A DNA stretch of 64,000 nucleotides from Parietichytrium sp. I65-24A (taxonomy: Eukaryota > Sar > Bigyra > Thraustochytrida > Thraustochytriidae): NCBI GenBank assembly GCA_012862575.1, contig BLSF01000029.1, positions 62,001 through 126,000 on the forward strand, read 5' to 3'. A program made the translations under genes and the position numbers. Below, in pieces: positions 1-10,818 of the stretch; the stretch's first letter is position 1, and each line of letters opens with the position of its first letter. Below the pieces are notes generated by a model. That model was not told where the DNA came from. It worked only from the letters and a program-made list of their open reading frames with translations, and did not search any database.

Positions 1-890
1 CCACCTTTTCCCACTTAATAATTCTCATCATTCTGCTAATGTCTGATGTCTCTAAACTTATCACTATACGATTAACAGTGTGCGTGATGGTGAGTTGAGT
101 CGAAAAATGTCGAAAACCCAAAACTGGTGTCGCACATCGCGACAGTTCGACAGGTCAGTTCCTCGTTCGAGTCAGCTTGGTTGAATGATTGACATGCGTG
201 ACATGTTGATGTTCATAATGAATGATTAATAGGATTTTTCCAAAACGAGTTTCGCTTCGTTCGCCTTTGGTCCTTGAGAGAATTCTTGAGTGCCTGGCAG
301 GGAACAGAAAATGTGCAGCTTTGTGAGCACCAACTAACAAAAGCACGTTCTAATTCTCTCATCTTGCACGCCTGAGGCTATACTATTAAAGCTATTGAAG
401 CGCGGTTGCACTTGGTTGCAAATCGGGCGTGGGAATGTCTCGTTTTCTATAGACTATTTCTAGCTAATAGAGAGAGAATGGATCCAACGCGCCAAGAGCG
501 CATCCGTGATTCCAAGAAAAGGTTTTCTGAACTGCGTTATCTTGACAATGGGTCGCGGCTTTAGTTCTCCGCAACCGTTGGTCCTTCGACTTGACCATCG
601 CAGGATCCAAGCAAACAAAACTTTCGCGATGATCTCTTTTTTGGATTTCTTTCTTTGCAGTTTTCTAAATTCGTATTACTGTGGTTCCTCGCGCACAGTC
701 CAAGAAGGTCAAACCGATGATCGGGATGTGCACATGCGATGAGGGTGTTTGTTTTTTATATGTTATTTGGCGCGCTCCTTTCCCAAGCGAGTCTACTGTC
801 GCACGACTTTCTGTAAGATGCCGGAAGGTGTACTGATGTGTACTGGCTTGTTCAGACACGAGTCAGCGACGTTGAGAAGTATCGGACGGT
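1..890. other. no gene recognised (left edge)
   Basis: Only short, low-quality open frames with no recognisable motif lie here. The right part is presumably the 3' flank of the leftward EB1 gene. I see no repeats or RNA genes. Confidence 0.5.
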
Positions 891-2209
891 TTAATACTCC
901 TCTTGTATCTCAGTTGGACTGTTTGGCATCGAGTCTCCGTGCTTGAGCTCCCGTTGGTCGTCGTAGTCTTCCACTTCCACACCGCCTTCAGCGCCCTCCG
1001 AGAGAACCGCCTCTGCTGCAGCAAGCGCTGCTTCACCATCGACATCGTCTTCGGTGGCGTACAAAACCCTGAGCACCTCCTTCACAATGTTTCTATCAGG
1101 TCCCTGATAGTTCTGCAACAGGAGTTCCACTTCGCGCAGCTTGCCAAAGTAAAAGTCCCTCTCGCGCTCAAGCCCTTCGACTTGTAGCTTGAGCTCCGAA
1201 TTGGAGTTTTGGAGGTCTTGGAGTTGCTCGTCGAGCTCAGAGTTACGGTCGTTCGCAGCCTGAAGATCGTTCTCCATTTGGTCCATCTTTTTGGAGTCCA
1301 AGCCGCTAGCTGGAGCCCCCTTGTTCAGTGCGCGGGAGTTTTCCTTTGCAGAAGGAGATGGCTTTCTGGTAGGGGCGTTTTTAGCAATAGATGCGACCTT
1401 TGAAGCGGCAGGCTTTGGGGCTCTTGAAGGTGCGGAGGACCCTCCGCTCGGGGAGAGGGCATCTCCGGAGCTTACCGCTGCAGTGCCCTGAGCTGGCTTA
1501 AAGAGGTTCACGCCTTTGCCTTTGTTACGCCGCCCCACAGCGTCGTACTCCTCAACGGCGGAAGAATAGTTATCCTCGTAAAACTTGCGCAACCACTGCA
1601 TAAACTCCAAGTTATCCTGGTACCTTGCTCGAATGAGACGATCGACCTCGATGGCACGGTCAATGCTCAGTTTGCTACGCGCAGTTGAAATGGGAACCAG
1701 CAGATGCAAAGAAATGAAATTGTGCCGGCTGTTAGATTCACGAACGCCCTCCAAACCGATGCACTCACGTTAAACTTACGCAAAGACAGACTGCAGCACC
1801 TTGTAGTTGTTCACAAATTCATAATCGGTCTTGGCGCCCCAGTTCACCTTGGCCATCGGCACTTTACCAGGGAAGAGAGCGTCCATCACTTGACATGCCA
1901 CCGCGCCAGACGCGGTCTCCTCAATCCTTCGCCAAGTACAGAGCCAGCCACGAATTGCCCCAACCGACAAAAACAAAACAGCGCCAATCTCTCATTGTCA
2001 GACAACAAAAAACAAAACAAACAAAACAAACGAGAAATTTACACAGTCCTCCATCACAATTCCCTCCTCCCTCTCCTCTCCTCTCCTCTGCAAACTCACT
2101 TGGTCAAGTTCAACCTGCACAACGTGTTGAGCCAGTCCAGAATGACCTTGCGACCCACAAAGTAGGCGTCGTCCATCATGCCCACGGACCTATTTACTAC
2201 CGCCGCCAT
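891..2209 (-). CDS. EB1: EB1/MAPRE family microtubule plus-end protein (3 exons)
   Basis: The gene encodes an end-binding protein that tracks growing microtubule plus ends and recruits partners. Exons on the minus strand are 2209-2100, 1926-1780 and 1674-891. They sum to 1041 nt (346 aa) and join in frame with GTGAGT/AAG and GTAAGT/TAG borders. Splicing restores a continuous calponin-homology domain at about residues 15-115, containing LNLTKIEETASGA and QDNLEFMQWLRKF, both typical of EB1. A basic Ser/Ala/Pro linker follows, then the coiled-coil EBH domain with the hallmark ERDFYFGKLREVE and VLYATEDD. The protein ends in EEY, the family's C-terminal motif bound by CAP-Gly proteins. The ATG at 2209 is chosen because it opens exon 1 in frame; an internal Met lies 10 residues later. 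Neighbouring spacers hold no other gene. The family assignment is secure; the exon borders are inferred from consensus and phase. Confidence 0.93.
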
Positions 2210-3383
2210 CTTTGCCTCTATGTTTTCTCTGATTGGCGCTCCTGAGCGTGTGCGTGTACGCGCGTCAAGTGCGTGTCCGCGGTGATACTATGCGAGCGTC
2301 GCCTTCCCTCTACTCTCTTTCTTCTCTCTTCTCTCTTGTCTTTCCCTTTCTAACTCGAATATCCAACCGCCCCTCCGAGTGTTTGAATTTGCTCACGCGG
2401 TCTTGTAAGGTACAACGCTTGGTGGGGATGAGCGGTAGGCTGTTGTTGCGTTGGCAAAGTGGTACAAGACACGTACGCGGACGTTGGCGAGTGTTCGCGA
2501 TGCTCGTGAATGTACGTGAGCGTTCGGTTATTCTCCTCGCGGAATTAGCAATATTACCCTGATGTACTATAAAAGGGCAAGTACTATGAATGTGCTATCA
2601 AATCATGCGCTTGTATAATCAATCAAGCTAATAATCTTTAGTTCCATTCGCTAACGCTCGAAATTGAAAGCCCTAAAGAACGGTCTAGATGATTACAGCG
2701 GCCAAGTCCTTGGAAAGAACTCGATATGGTAAATACTAGGAGCACAAAAAGCGGCACATATATAGCTTACTTGAATCCTACAAATGGCTACCTGTCGAAA
2801 AGATTGAGTCTCCTGTCCTCTCCCTCACTGATTCTTCTTTAGCTAGTAACTAGCAAATAGACTGAGCAGTTCTATACGACTTCTGGTAGTATGAATTTGA
2901 GCTAGTAGAGCTAGAGTCGAGAGTCACTGTCAATTTCCCTTCGTATCCAGTACTCGCTCTTATGGTTTCACGCAGCTCGCCTCTAGGCATCTGCGTATCT
3001 CTACACCTGGCCTACTGAATCCTATCTGTACACCGTAGTCTCGGTCGACCGAGTACGAGAGGAAGCTCCAGCGGGTACATAGCTGGTCATATAGAGTAGG
3101 AGTCCCTCTCTGAGCGCATATAATCCTCTAGGAAAAGACCCATTTTGAAACCTTACATGTTTTAATTTTTAAGCAATTAAGCAATAAGCCTACTGTACTA
3201 TAAAGCCTTCTTTCCCGCACATCCCTCACGCAACAGGTCTAAGAGGAGGGAACGAAGGAAATTTTCCTCCTAACACACGGCTAGTGAAACGCACAGTGCG
3301 GATAAACTAGCGAGAGAGGAATACACAACACACACAGAGCGGTCAGTGAAAAGAGTAGATGGCGATACGAAGAAGGAGGAGAC

Positions 3384-3405
3384 GGAAAGAGAGAGAGAGA
3401 GAGAG

Positions 3406-3436
<31 letters not shown>

Positions 3437-3513
3437 CACAGAGACAGAGAGATAGAGAGAAATAGGAAGAGACAGAGAGACACAGAGAGAGAGACAGAGA
3501 GAGAGAGAGAGAG
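3384..3513. repeat. GA/GAAA/CAGA microsatellite
   Basis: Compound purine tract: (GA)n, then (AAAG)n, then CAGA/GAGA mixtures. Both strands read open for over 100 codons only because of low complexity. Confidence 0.95.
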
Positions 3514-4055
3514 TTCTCAGCCAAAAAGAGAGGAACGCGAGAGAGGCCTCCTCTCAGAAATTCGCCGAAGGAGTCCGCGCGCACTCTCGCAATTCACCCG
3601 CGCCCTCACATCGCCACCAGGTTCGCTTCTTCCCCGCCCTCTCTTTGCACTCTCTCCAGCGGGAAATCTCGGCTTTTCCCCTTTCCTTCTCCTGCGCACC
3701 TGGGTCCCGCGTCGGCAAATAGCTGGTGTCCGCGCACCCACACTGCGGGCAGGAGAAGGAGGAGGATCATCTTTGGGAGCTGCGGGAGCTGTGGTGGACT
3801 GTGAATTCTTGTGAGGGGCTGCTTGCCTCGGGTTTTTCGTGCGTGGGAGAGGAACTGGGTTTTGTTTGGCTCGCGAAAGGCTGGTCGAAGAGGGAGCTCA
3901 TTGTGCGCTCACGGATCGATTCGGGGGGCTTGCTTTCTTTCTTTCTTTCTCTTCGGTCGGTTGGTTAGTTGGTTGGTTGGCGCATACTGCTTCGATCTGG
4001 GTTGGGACAACGGTGTCGCGTATCTGCTGGTGGCTTGGTCCAGGGGCCGGGAGGT

Positions 4056-4133
4056 TAGTCGATTGGTCGATTGGTTGACTGGTCGATTGGTTGATTGGTC
4101 GATTGGTAGACTGGTTGATTGGTCGATTGGTTG
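4056..4133. repeat. ATTGGTCG/ATTGGTTG short tandem repeat
   Basis: Roughly eight imperfect units alternating GATTGGTC and GATTGGTTGACTG lie just upstream of the EF-hand gene start, probably in its promoter or 5' UTR. Confidence 0.85.
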
Positions 4134-4198
4134 GCGGTTTGATTGGAGCTGGTCGGTCCTGCATCGATCAGCGAGCGGCGTCTGGCGCGGAGAAGACA

Positions 4199-6628
4199 AT
4201 GTCTTTCCAATATAGTTCGTTCTCTTCCGACAAAGGAGGTAGCTTGCCGCAAGTGTCGCCGGGCGGACATCGCCTTGCGGCACGGAAAAACTCAAAGAGG
4301 GATTTCAGAGAGCGCCTGGAAAAGGCCTGCCAACGATACAATACGACGTTTGAGTCGGCTCGCGTGGCGGTGAAAGGGTGCCGCAAGGTGACCTTTGTGG
4401 TGGACTGGGGCAGGATAGACAGTGTAGGATGCCTGCGCAAAGAGAAGGATGAGATTATGCTGCTGCCAAATTATTACAAGTGTGTATTTGAAGCAAGCAA
4501 TAATGTCTGGTTAGCAGAAACACGGATTGGCGCCGTCGACGGAATCAGTCCCGCGACGGCGGACATGCCCATGTATCGTGTTTTCCCGGTGGACGTGGAG
4601 GGCTGCGAAATTGCTCCTGGCAGCGGCTGGCATGATAACATTTCCGCGGCGTTTCGCAAGGCCTTGACACTGCATAATGACGGGACTGAAGCCCGCGAAA
4701 CTCACAGACCGAACGGAAGGTTGTATTTGGGGATTTTTTACCCTGCCGTTCAAGAAGCGCTGCGAGAGGAGCTGAACAAAGAAAAGAGCAGAGTTGAGCC
4801 TGATTTGATGCCTTATGTTGGGCCGTGGCTTTCCGGTGGCAAGCTCGCAGTACCCGAGTCACACATGATGGGAAGCGCGAGCAGCACAATATCTGACTCT
4901 GTGAGCGAGTCCGATCGGCCACGGGAGATGTCCAGCTTCAATTCTGCTCTTTCAAGCCCATCTAGCATGGCGTCTCCCTCAACCTCTCCTCGGCCACTTG
5001 CTCACGAGACGAGCGCAGGCTTTGATAACTCGCCCTTGCACCACCGCAACTCTAGCGATTCTGTTGGATTTGGGAATTTCCCTCCTCCGTCAAGGGCGGG
5101 GGCAACGGAGAACCATAGGCGGGCGGGTCCCCTTATGCATGGCTCATACAATGACATCGTTGTGAAAACTGAGAGCGATGCAATGGCGTATGCTGGTGGG
5201 CCAACCGTCAAAACTGAAAACGACCTCAACTTTGAGATTCCAGATCTCTTTGACGCTGCCCATACTTACGATGCTTCTCAACACAGCTCCTCCATTCCTC
5301 CGCACTTGCACTCACACACATCACCAGTCGCAATCGCGAGCAATGGAGACCACGACCACTCCGGGTCAACAGATCCAATCGACTGGGGTGCGCCTCCCCC
5401 GGAAATGCCCACCGCGACTTCCGACAATCTTCGCCTCGATAGCACCGCACCGAGCAGGAAAAGATCGCTGGCAGAGGGAGGCCAGGCGTTGCTAAAGTTC
5501 GCCACAGAATCCAAAGCTACCAATGATCTGCAGAACATCGAAGAGAGTCTCAACTCTCTCCTGCAGCGCATAAAAGATAGCAAAATCGGAGACGAGGTTG
5601 ATATGGACTTGGATAGCAACCGAGATCTGGAGTCCACATATCCGGCAGAAGACGGCATGATGATTCGCATGTTGCAAAAGCTGCGCGAGATTAAGAAGGA
5701 GCTCATTTCCCGCTCAAGTATGAAGAGGAGAAGAACATTTACGGACCACAGCTCGGACGGCGAGGAGGTTGCAATGGAGGGAGAGGGTGGCGCAAGAGCT
5801 GTGCCTGTGTCACACACCAAGTTGCTTCGCGGACCGTCGGGCGTGCACTTGCTGGAGGACACGCAGCACCTCCTCGTGCCAGGAGAAAGCTTTCACATTG
5901 GAAATATGCAAGCCATGGATGCTGGCGGCGGTGAAGGAAACAACTACTTTTTTGACCTGGAAGACTTTTCGTTGTTCGACCGGCCACCTATCATCGTCGG
6001 GTGCCACCTCACACACGAAGGCTTATTCTTCACGTTGGCACCTCCGCGCCCGGAGGGTTCAATCGCAGGCTTCAGTGAGGAAGAGCTAGCAACTGCCATG
6101 ACCTCGCTTCGCATTCCAGCTGCATCTGGCATCGCTCGTGCTACCCTTCAAGCTGCAGACGTTGACAAGAACGGCTATGTCAACATGGAGGAGTTCCTTA
6201 CATTTCTGCGGAAGAGGGAGGATGAGCTCAAGGTTATGTTTGACACTATAGACTCTGACCATGACGGATATATCTCTCTGCGAGACCTGAAACATGCGCG
6301 TGATAATGGTGCTTTGGAGCACGGCACTTCGGACGACGAGCTTCGAGCATTGCTGGAATGGATGGATACCTTGAACAACGCCTACGAGGATGGAAAAATC
6401 CACTTTGAGGAATTTAGGTACGTGAGAAGACTTTTTGAAATTGGAGTCACATTGCTGCAACTGTGAACGTTAACCCTGACGCATATTGTTTGGTTTGTTC
6501 TTTGATCTCTTTGCAGAACCGGCCTCATTTTATTGCCACCATCCACAACAATAAGCGACCTCTTGCGCCACTTTAGAGAGCAGGGCGAGACCCCGAGGGC
6601 CAACTACAAGTCGAAGTCGTATTTTTGA
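4199..6628 (+). CDS. EF-hand protein with SCaMC-like C-terminal regulatory region (2 exons)
   Basis: Exon 1 is 4199-6417 (donor GTACGT) and exon 2 is 6517-6628 (acceptor TTTGCAG), giving 776 aa in frame. Without splicing the frame stops at 6466. The C-terminus holds EF-hand loops DVDKNGYVNMEE (about 655) and DSDHDGYISLRD (about 687), then a third, weaker hand ending in FEEF. Exon 2 adds TGLILLPPSTTISDLLRHFRE, resembling the helix that links the EF-hand domain to the carrier domain in calcium-dependent mitochondrial carriers (SCaMC/SLC25A24). The six-TM carrier itself is absent: the protein stops 12 residues later. The N-terminal 170 residues are globular and unrecognised, with only a faint resemblance to FYR-type domains. 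The middle is a long Ser/Pro-rich disordered stretch. The ATG at 4199 was preferred to an upstream TTG-initiated extension through satellite DNA. Ca binding is likely; the role is unknown. Confidence 0.85.
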
Positions 6629-7342
6629 ATAGCGTGGTGACTTACCTTCGTTTCGTTTGCGAGCGACGCAGCTCGAATACAACAGGCCGCCCACTTGATG
6701 ACAATTAGGGAGTTGACAGCTTCTTTTGCAGGGTTTTGAATTCTAGTAGCACGTAGAGCAAGCGTTGACCGGAGCGTTGAATCCTCTGCAGTTTTCCCCG
6801 TCTTCTACACGAGAAAGAGGCGCTTCCGATCATAAGCTTATCCGGCTGAACACCTCGGTGTCTTGGAAGGAAGGGGACAGTCTTTTTATTTTGGAGTTGT
6901 CGTAAAGAGAAAATAAGTTTGTACCATGTTTCTTTTTGGTTATTGCTGCAACGCCCCTGTCAGACAAATTTCTTAACGATTGATTTCCTTCCGCTTTGAC
7001 CCAAAAGGCCTTCAATTAATAAAAGCAGATTCTATAAAATTAACCGTAAATGCAAGTACAACAAGCAGTGCTTGTAGGCTGAACACACACACAAGAGAAC
7101 GAACGCTTATGAGCTGGAGAGGAATAAATATCTATATATATTAGATTTGATTTTCGATGAGAAGTGCCAGGCTAGGATCCAGGCAGCCTCTCTATCACGT
7201 TGCTTCTGTTGGCCGCAGAGCTCTCTGTATTGCGCGCTCCCTTTTGCACCCAAGTTGACAGTGAGTGCACAATAGAATCCACCTCATCTCGCATTAGAAC
7301 CGTAAAAGGTTGAAACAATAAAGAACGCGAGTTCTGAGAGGG
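6629..7342. other. spacer between convergent genes
   Basis: This is the 3' flank of the EF-hand gene (+) and of the bZIP gene (-). It is AT-rich, with short frames only and no recognisable element. Confidence 0.6.
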
Positions 7343-8353
7343 TCAAGCAGAGAGTTTTTGCTTCTTGGCGTCCTGGTCATTCTCCAGAGACGTCGAGGAC
7401 GAAGGCTTTTCCAGCATGTTTGGACCCTCAAGCATGATATCCTTAATGACCTCCTGGTTACGCTGCTTGTTAACTGTCCAAAGGCCATTCAACATGTGGA
7501 CGCACGCCTGATTATCTTCAACCCATTTGAGAAACTTGACAATCTGAGCTGGCGAGATAATGCCAAGCACCTGATCGATTTGCTGCTTTCGCATCTCCAT
7601 GTTCTTCTGAACCTCCTTTTCGAAGCTGTTCAGCGACACCAAGCATTTTTTCATTGAGCTATTCTGCACGCCGAGGTGCACGCGCTGTTCCATGAGGGCT
7701 TTCTTTTGGTCTTCTTCGAGCTTGAGCTCTGTGCAAAGCATGTTCCAGATGCTTCCGGGACTGGCGTCTTCGTAAAACTCGTCCTCCTGTTTCAAGATCC
7801 ACAGGAGCATTTTGCTGACTTGTGTCGGCAAAAGCAGCTGCTCCAGCTGATTGATGTGCACCTTGACCAGCTTCTGCCGCTCCTCCCCAAAGTCCGAGTA
7901 CGTTTCCGTGTAGCCCTGCATTCTCAGCAGGATCTCCTCGTCCGAGCACTTGTGCTCAAGCATCTGCACCATGGATCGCACCTCCCTCGCGCGTCTCTCC
8001 TCCTCATCTTTGCCCCTATTCCCGCGCCCGCTCGTGGCTTCCCCGAGCTTGTTCTGCGCCATCTTCAGCTTGAGCTCCAGCACGCGGTTCGTCTCGCGCA
8101 GCTGCGCCACCTCTTCCATCAGCGCGTCGATGCGCTCTCTCTTGCGCTTCCTGCAGTTGCGCGCGATCTCCCTGTTCCTCTCCAGGCGCTCCGTCTTCCT
8201 GCGCTCCTTCTCCACCGCGTCAATAGTCTGGTCCTGGTCGATGTCGTCGATGCCTGCGTTCACAAAGTCCTCGTCAAAGTCACCGCGCAGCAGCTGCTCG
8301 TCGTCGTTGTAGTCCACTCCGCCATAGTCCATCGGCGCCGCGTACATCATCAT
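7343..8353 (-). CDS. bZIP transcription factor
   Basis: A 336-aa nuclear DNA-binding protein. The basic region lies at about residues 50-74 with the invariant N-x7-R spacing (N60...R68, NREIARNCR), where Ile63 replaces the usual first Ala. It continues into a leucine zipper from about residue 77 (heptad Leu/Met in LMEEVAQLRETNRVLELKL). The N-terminus is acidic. The C-terminal about 200 residues are helical and unrecognised, with conserved-looking segments such as LLPTQVSKMLLWILKQEDEF. This tail is reminiscent of the uncharacterised C-terminal regions of many protist bZIPs. The start is the first of three consecutive ATGs at 8353. Four perfect 10-bp repeats lie just upstream in the presumed 5' UTR. 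Target genes are unknown. Confidence 0.9.
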   Translation of the reverse strand: MMMYAAPMDYGGVDYNDDEQLLRGDFDEDFVNAGIDDIDQDQTIDAVEKERRKTERLERNREIARNCRKRKRERIDALMEEVAQLRETNRVLELKLKMAQNKLGEATSGRGNRGKDEEERRAREVRSMVQMLEHKCSDEEILLRMQGYTETYSDFGEERQKLVKVHINQLEQLLLPTQVSKMLLWILKQEDEFYEDASPGSIWNMLCTELKLEEDQKKALMEQRVHLGVQNSSMKKCLVSLNSFEKEVQKNMEMRKQQIDQVLGIISPAQIVKFLKWVEDNQACVHMLNGLWTVNKQRNQEVIKDIMLEGPNMLEKPSSSTSLENDQDAKKQKLSA

Positions 8354-8380
8354 CGCAGACTCTCTCCTCTCTCGAGATCT

Positions 8381-8420
8381 CAAGACAACTCAAGACAACT
8401 CAGGACAACTCAAGACAACT
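8381..8420. repeat. four 10-bp direct repeats upstream of the bZIP gene
   Basis: CAAGACAACT is repeated four times in tandem (the third unit has one change), 28 bp upstream of the bZIP start codon. It could be a 5' UTR repeat or a binding-site cluster; nothing in the sequence decides. Confidence 0.85.
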
Positions 8421-9256
8421 AGAGCCGGCGGGGCTAGGGGCCAGGGGCTAGGGGCTGCGGAGAACGTTCCGCTGTTCCGTGCGTACGGCTGTACGTACGC
8501 GTGTGTATGTGTGTGTGTATGTGTACGCACGTGTGTCGAGGGAGGGGTTTTGCTGCTCTGGTTAGCCGTCCTGAAGAGGGCTCACCGCGGGGGGTTAGGC
8601 GGTCGGGTAGAGAGGGAGGTATGTGTGCGCTGGGAGTGGGCCATCTCCGCTCTGGGGAGGATTGTGCGAATGGGTGTTAGCGGATTGATATCGGAGGCTT
8701 ACTGGCTGGGGTTGTGTTGAGTTGGACTAACTTTGATTGATCTCTCTCTCAATTCTCAATCAAATTTCTTTATCGATTTGTGCGAGGAAAAGGTCCTATG
8801 CGCGGATGTAGTGGCAGCTAGGCGAGGATTGCACGTAGAGCACGTAGTCGAGAGACGCGCTTGGGCTGGCGTCATAATATTATTTTGGTATAGTGATGAA
8901 TTACGGTGAGGATGAGGACATCCTGACGATGGTTGAACATAGACGCTGGCATAGCAAAATTCGTTCCGCAGTCTTCTCTTTGGAATGGTGGAACAATAGG
9001 GTCTTTCTTCTGTTTGCGCTGCACTTCGTGGCTCCACTTGAAGGCGGAAATGTAGTGAGTGCGCTGGGTGGTGGTTTTGGTTGTTTTGGAGGAGAAAGCA
9101 AGCGGCAAAAAGGGCTCTCCGATCGCCTTCTATGCCTTCTAGGTCAAACAAATTTTGAGCCGAATCTTGGTCTTGGTCCATTCTTGTTCACTTTCTTCTG
9201 CGGCCAACTGCCGCTCCGCATTCTTTTGTAGAATGGATACGCCAGAGGGGCCAGGG
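8421..9256. other. spacer, no confident gene
   Basis: A minus-strand ATG frame of 141 codons at 9181-8756 begins 75 bp past the PSTK stop. Its composition and lack of motifs argue against coding, and a plus-strand frame overlaps it equally well. The rest is bZIP promoter DNA. Confidence 0.45.
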
Positions 9257-10195
9257 TCAATCCAGCAGCTTTGTGAGGTCCGCGTTGAATGCGTCAAGGC
9301 AAGGGGCCTCGCTCATGAGATGCTGCTTTTTCAATTTGGCTGCCTGCGAGGCGAAATGACTCTTCTCTTTTGGCGGAATGCGAGCGAGGAATTCAGACAC
9401 GCTGGACCGCATCGCTAGCTCAGTATTGTGCTTCTCGGAAGCTGCAGACTCGTTTATTTTAGCTCTCTGCGGTGGCGGTAAGTGTTCTGGTTTCGAAGCT
9501 GCCGCAGCAACAAGGGTTTCGATCTGTGATCGAAGATCTGCGTCGGGCGATCCCGCGACAAGCAAGTTGCCATCCATGGAAGAAGTTAGGCACAAGGTGT
9601 TGGGGCCGGGGCTAGGCGGCTGAATGGACGCCTGAATCCGCTCTATAGTTCCCTCTCCCACCTGCCTCAGCCGCTGCGAGTCGCGCCGCTTTGCAACCTC
9701 CTTGTCGCAATCAATGTGAACGAACGCCAGTCCTGCCCCAAATTCCCTGGCAATTTGACGAACTGCTTTGCGCATGGAGCGAAGGTGCATATTGTCGTCC
9801 ACAATAACAATCTGAGCCCCTTCCTTCAACGCGCGCTTGATGTCGCTCAGAGCTGCACTTCGGGCCTCGTGCCATCGCTCTACAGAGTCCAAATTTCCCT
9901 GGCCAGCGCCATCACCCGCATCTGCAATTTCCCGATTCGAGCCAGACTGCATCGAGCCGCATTGATTCGGGTCCGCTATCGAGCCTTGCGCGCTGTCGCA
10001 AGGTGAGCCCTCATCGACCGCGAACCGTTCGGCGATCTTGTCCTCCACCGCATCGAACTCAATATGAACGACCGCGCGTGAACCGCCACGCGCACTCGGC
10101 TCGTGCCATTGCAATACTTTGCGCGCCAGAGTAGACTTTCCAGCAGCAGGAATCCCGACTAAAACAAGTAGCACCGGCGCAGAAGGCTCTGCCAT
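9257..10195 (-). CDS. PSTK: O-phosphoseryl-tRNA(Sec) kinase (PSTK)
   Basis: The enzyme phosphorylates Ser-tRNA(Sec) with ATP, the step before conversion to Sec-tRNA(Sec) by SepSecS. The 312-aa protein has a P-loop GIPAAGKST at residues 14-22. A switch-like segment with W-x3-R (VERWHEARSAAL) follows, then the family signature VDDNMHLRSMR and a lid region DCDKEVAKRRDSQRLR, then IQPPSPGPN, matching the family's KLE.P.P..N. An acidic/Ser low-complexity insertion (about residues 60-105) separates the first two blocks. The start is the ATG at 10195; the frame stays open upstream only because it crosses a microsatellite. The gene implies that the organism inserts selenocysteine, although no selenoprotein is visible here. 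Confidence 0.87.
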   Translation of the reverse strand: MAEPSAPVLLVLVGIPAAGKSTLARKVLQWHEPSARGGSRAVVHIEFDAVEDKIAERFAVDEGSPCDSAQGSIADPNQCGSMQSGSNREIADAGDGAGQGNLDSVERWHEARSAALSDIKRALKEGAQIVIVDDNMHLRSMRKAVRQIAREFGAGLAFVHIDCDKEVAKRRDSQRLRQVGEGTIERIQASIQPPSPGPNTLCLTSSMDGNLLVAGSPDADLRSQIETLVAAAASKPEHLPPPQRAKINESAASEKHNTELAMRSSVSEFLARIPPKEKSHFASQAAKLKKQHLMSEAPCLDAFNADLTKLLD

Positions 10196-10210
10196 CCATC
10201 CAACCCACAC

Positions 10211-10277
10211 AAACACACACACACACACTCTCTCTCTCTCTCTCTCTGTCTGTCTGTCTGTGTCTGTCTGTCTGTCT
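10211..10277. repeat. CA/TC/TGTC compound microsatellite in the PSTK 5' region
   Basis: (CA)n followed by (TC)n and (TGTC)n, 15 bp upstream of the chosen PSTK start codon. It would encode Arg/Glu/Cys/Val junk if the start were placed further upstream. Confidence 0.95.
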
Positions 10278-10818
10278 TTCCGTTTCAATCAAGACATTAA
10301 CAAATCTTGTGCGCAAGATGAGACAGTCCTCTTCTTTCTTTGAGAGGTCCTCCGTGTAATGCACCGAGCGCGCTTCTTAAACGGGGCCCTAGCGATGGTC
10401 CCAGCGTCTCGCGTGACGCCCACAGTGTCGCACACATGCCAGTGCGCGCCCTCCTTTTTGCGATGCACCCTACTCATTACCAATTTTATTAAGTGACCGT
10501 TAAGAACCCGGTTTATAGCCCTCGGTCAGAGAAAACGGTAAAGGATGTCGGGCATCGCGTTGGGCGGCACTCTTATGCAGTCCCATTGAATACTCTAGCA
10601 GTCGCGTCTCCCAGCGCCGCAGATTTAGCAGATTTCCTCAGTCTCGTACGCTCGTGAGGAAGGCTTGCGCGTCGCAGAATCACCGCAAATTCGCGCTCGG
10701 AGGGGGACTAGGCACGGCTGATAGAGATCTGGGTAGCCATCGCCACGCCACGCCGCGTCTGGGTGTGTGGGTGTGTGTGTGGGTACGATAGTGCGCTGAC
10801 GTGGGTGGGGAGAGCGAG
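10278..10818. other. divergent promoter region
   Basis: Intergenic DNA between the leftward PSTK gene and the rightward methyltransferase gene, likely holding both promoters. No motif is identified with confidence. Confidence 0.5.

Larger units (their letters stand above)
2210..4198. other. long gene-poor spacer with simple repeats
   Basis: About 2 kb with no credible gene. Positions 2570-3260 are comparatively AT-rich and full of stop codons. A purine-rich GA/GAAA/CAGA microsatellite runs at 3384-3513 and an ATTGGTCG/ATTGGTTG satellite at 4056-4133. Open frames crossing these are low-complexity artefacts. The right end is probably the promoter and 5' UTR of the EF-hand gene. Confidence 0.6.

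Noticed and set aside
3270-3814. Open frames of 104-151 codons on both strands through the GA microsatellite
   Set aside because: They are open only because of low-complexity Arg/Glu or Ser/Leu repeats; there is no domain, no conserved start and mutual overlap.
3898-4295. Minus-strand frames rich in Asn-Gln-Ser-Thr near 4.1 kb
   Set aside because: They are reverse translations of the ATTGGTCG satellite and overlap the start of the EF-hand gene.
8756-9181. 141-codon minus-strand frame downstream of PSTK
   Set aside because: It starts with ATG but loses any protein-like character after about 40 residues; no motif supports it.
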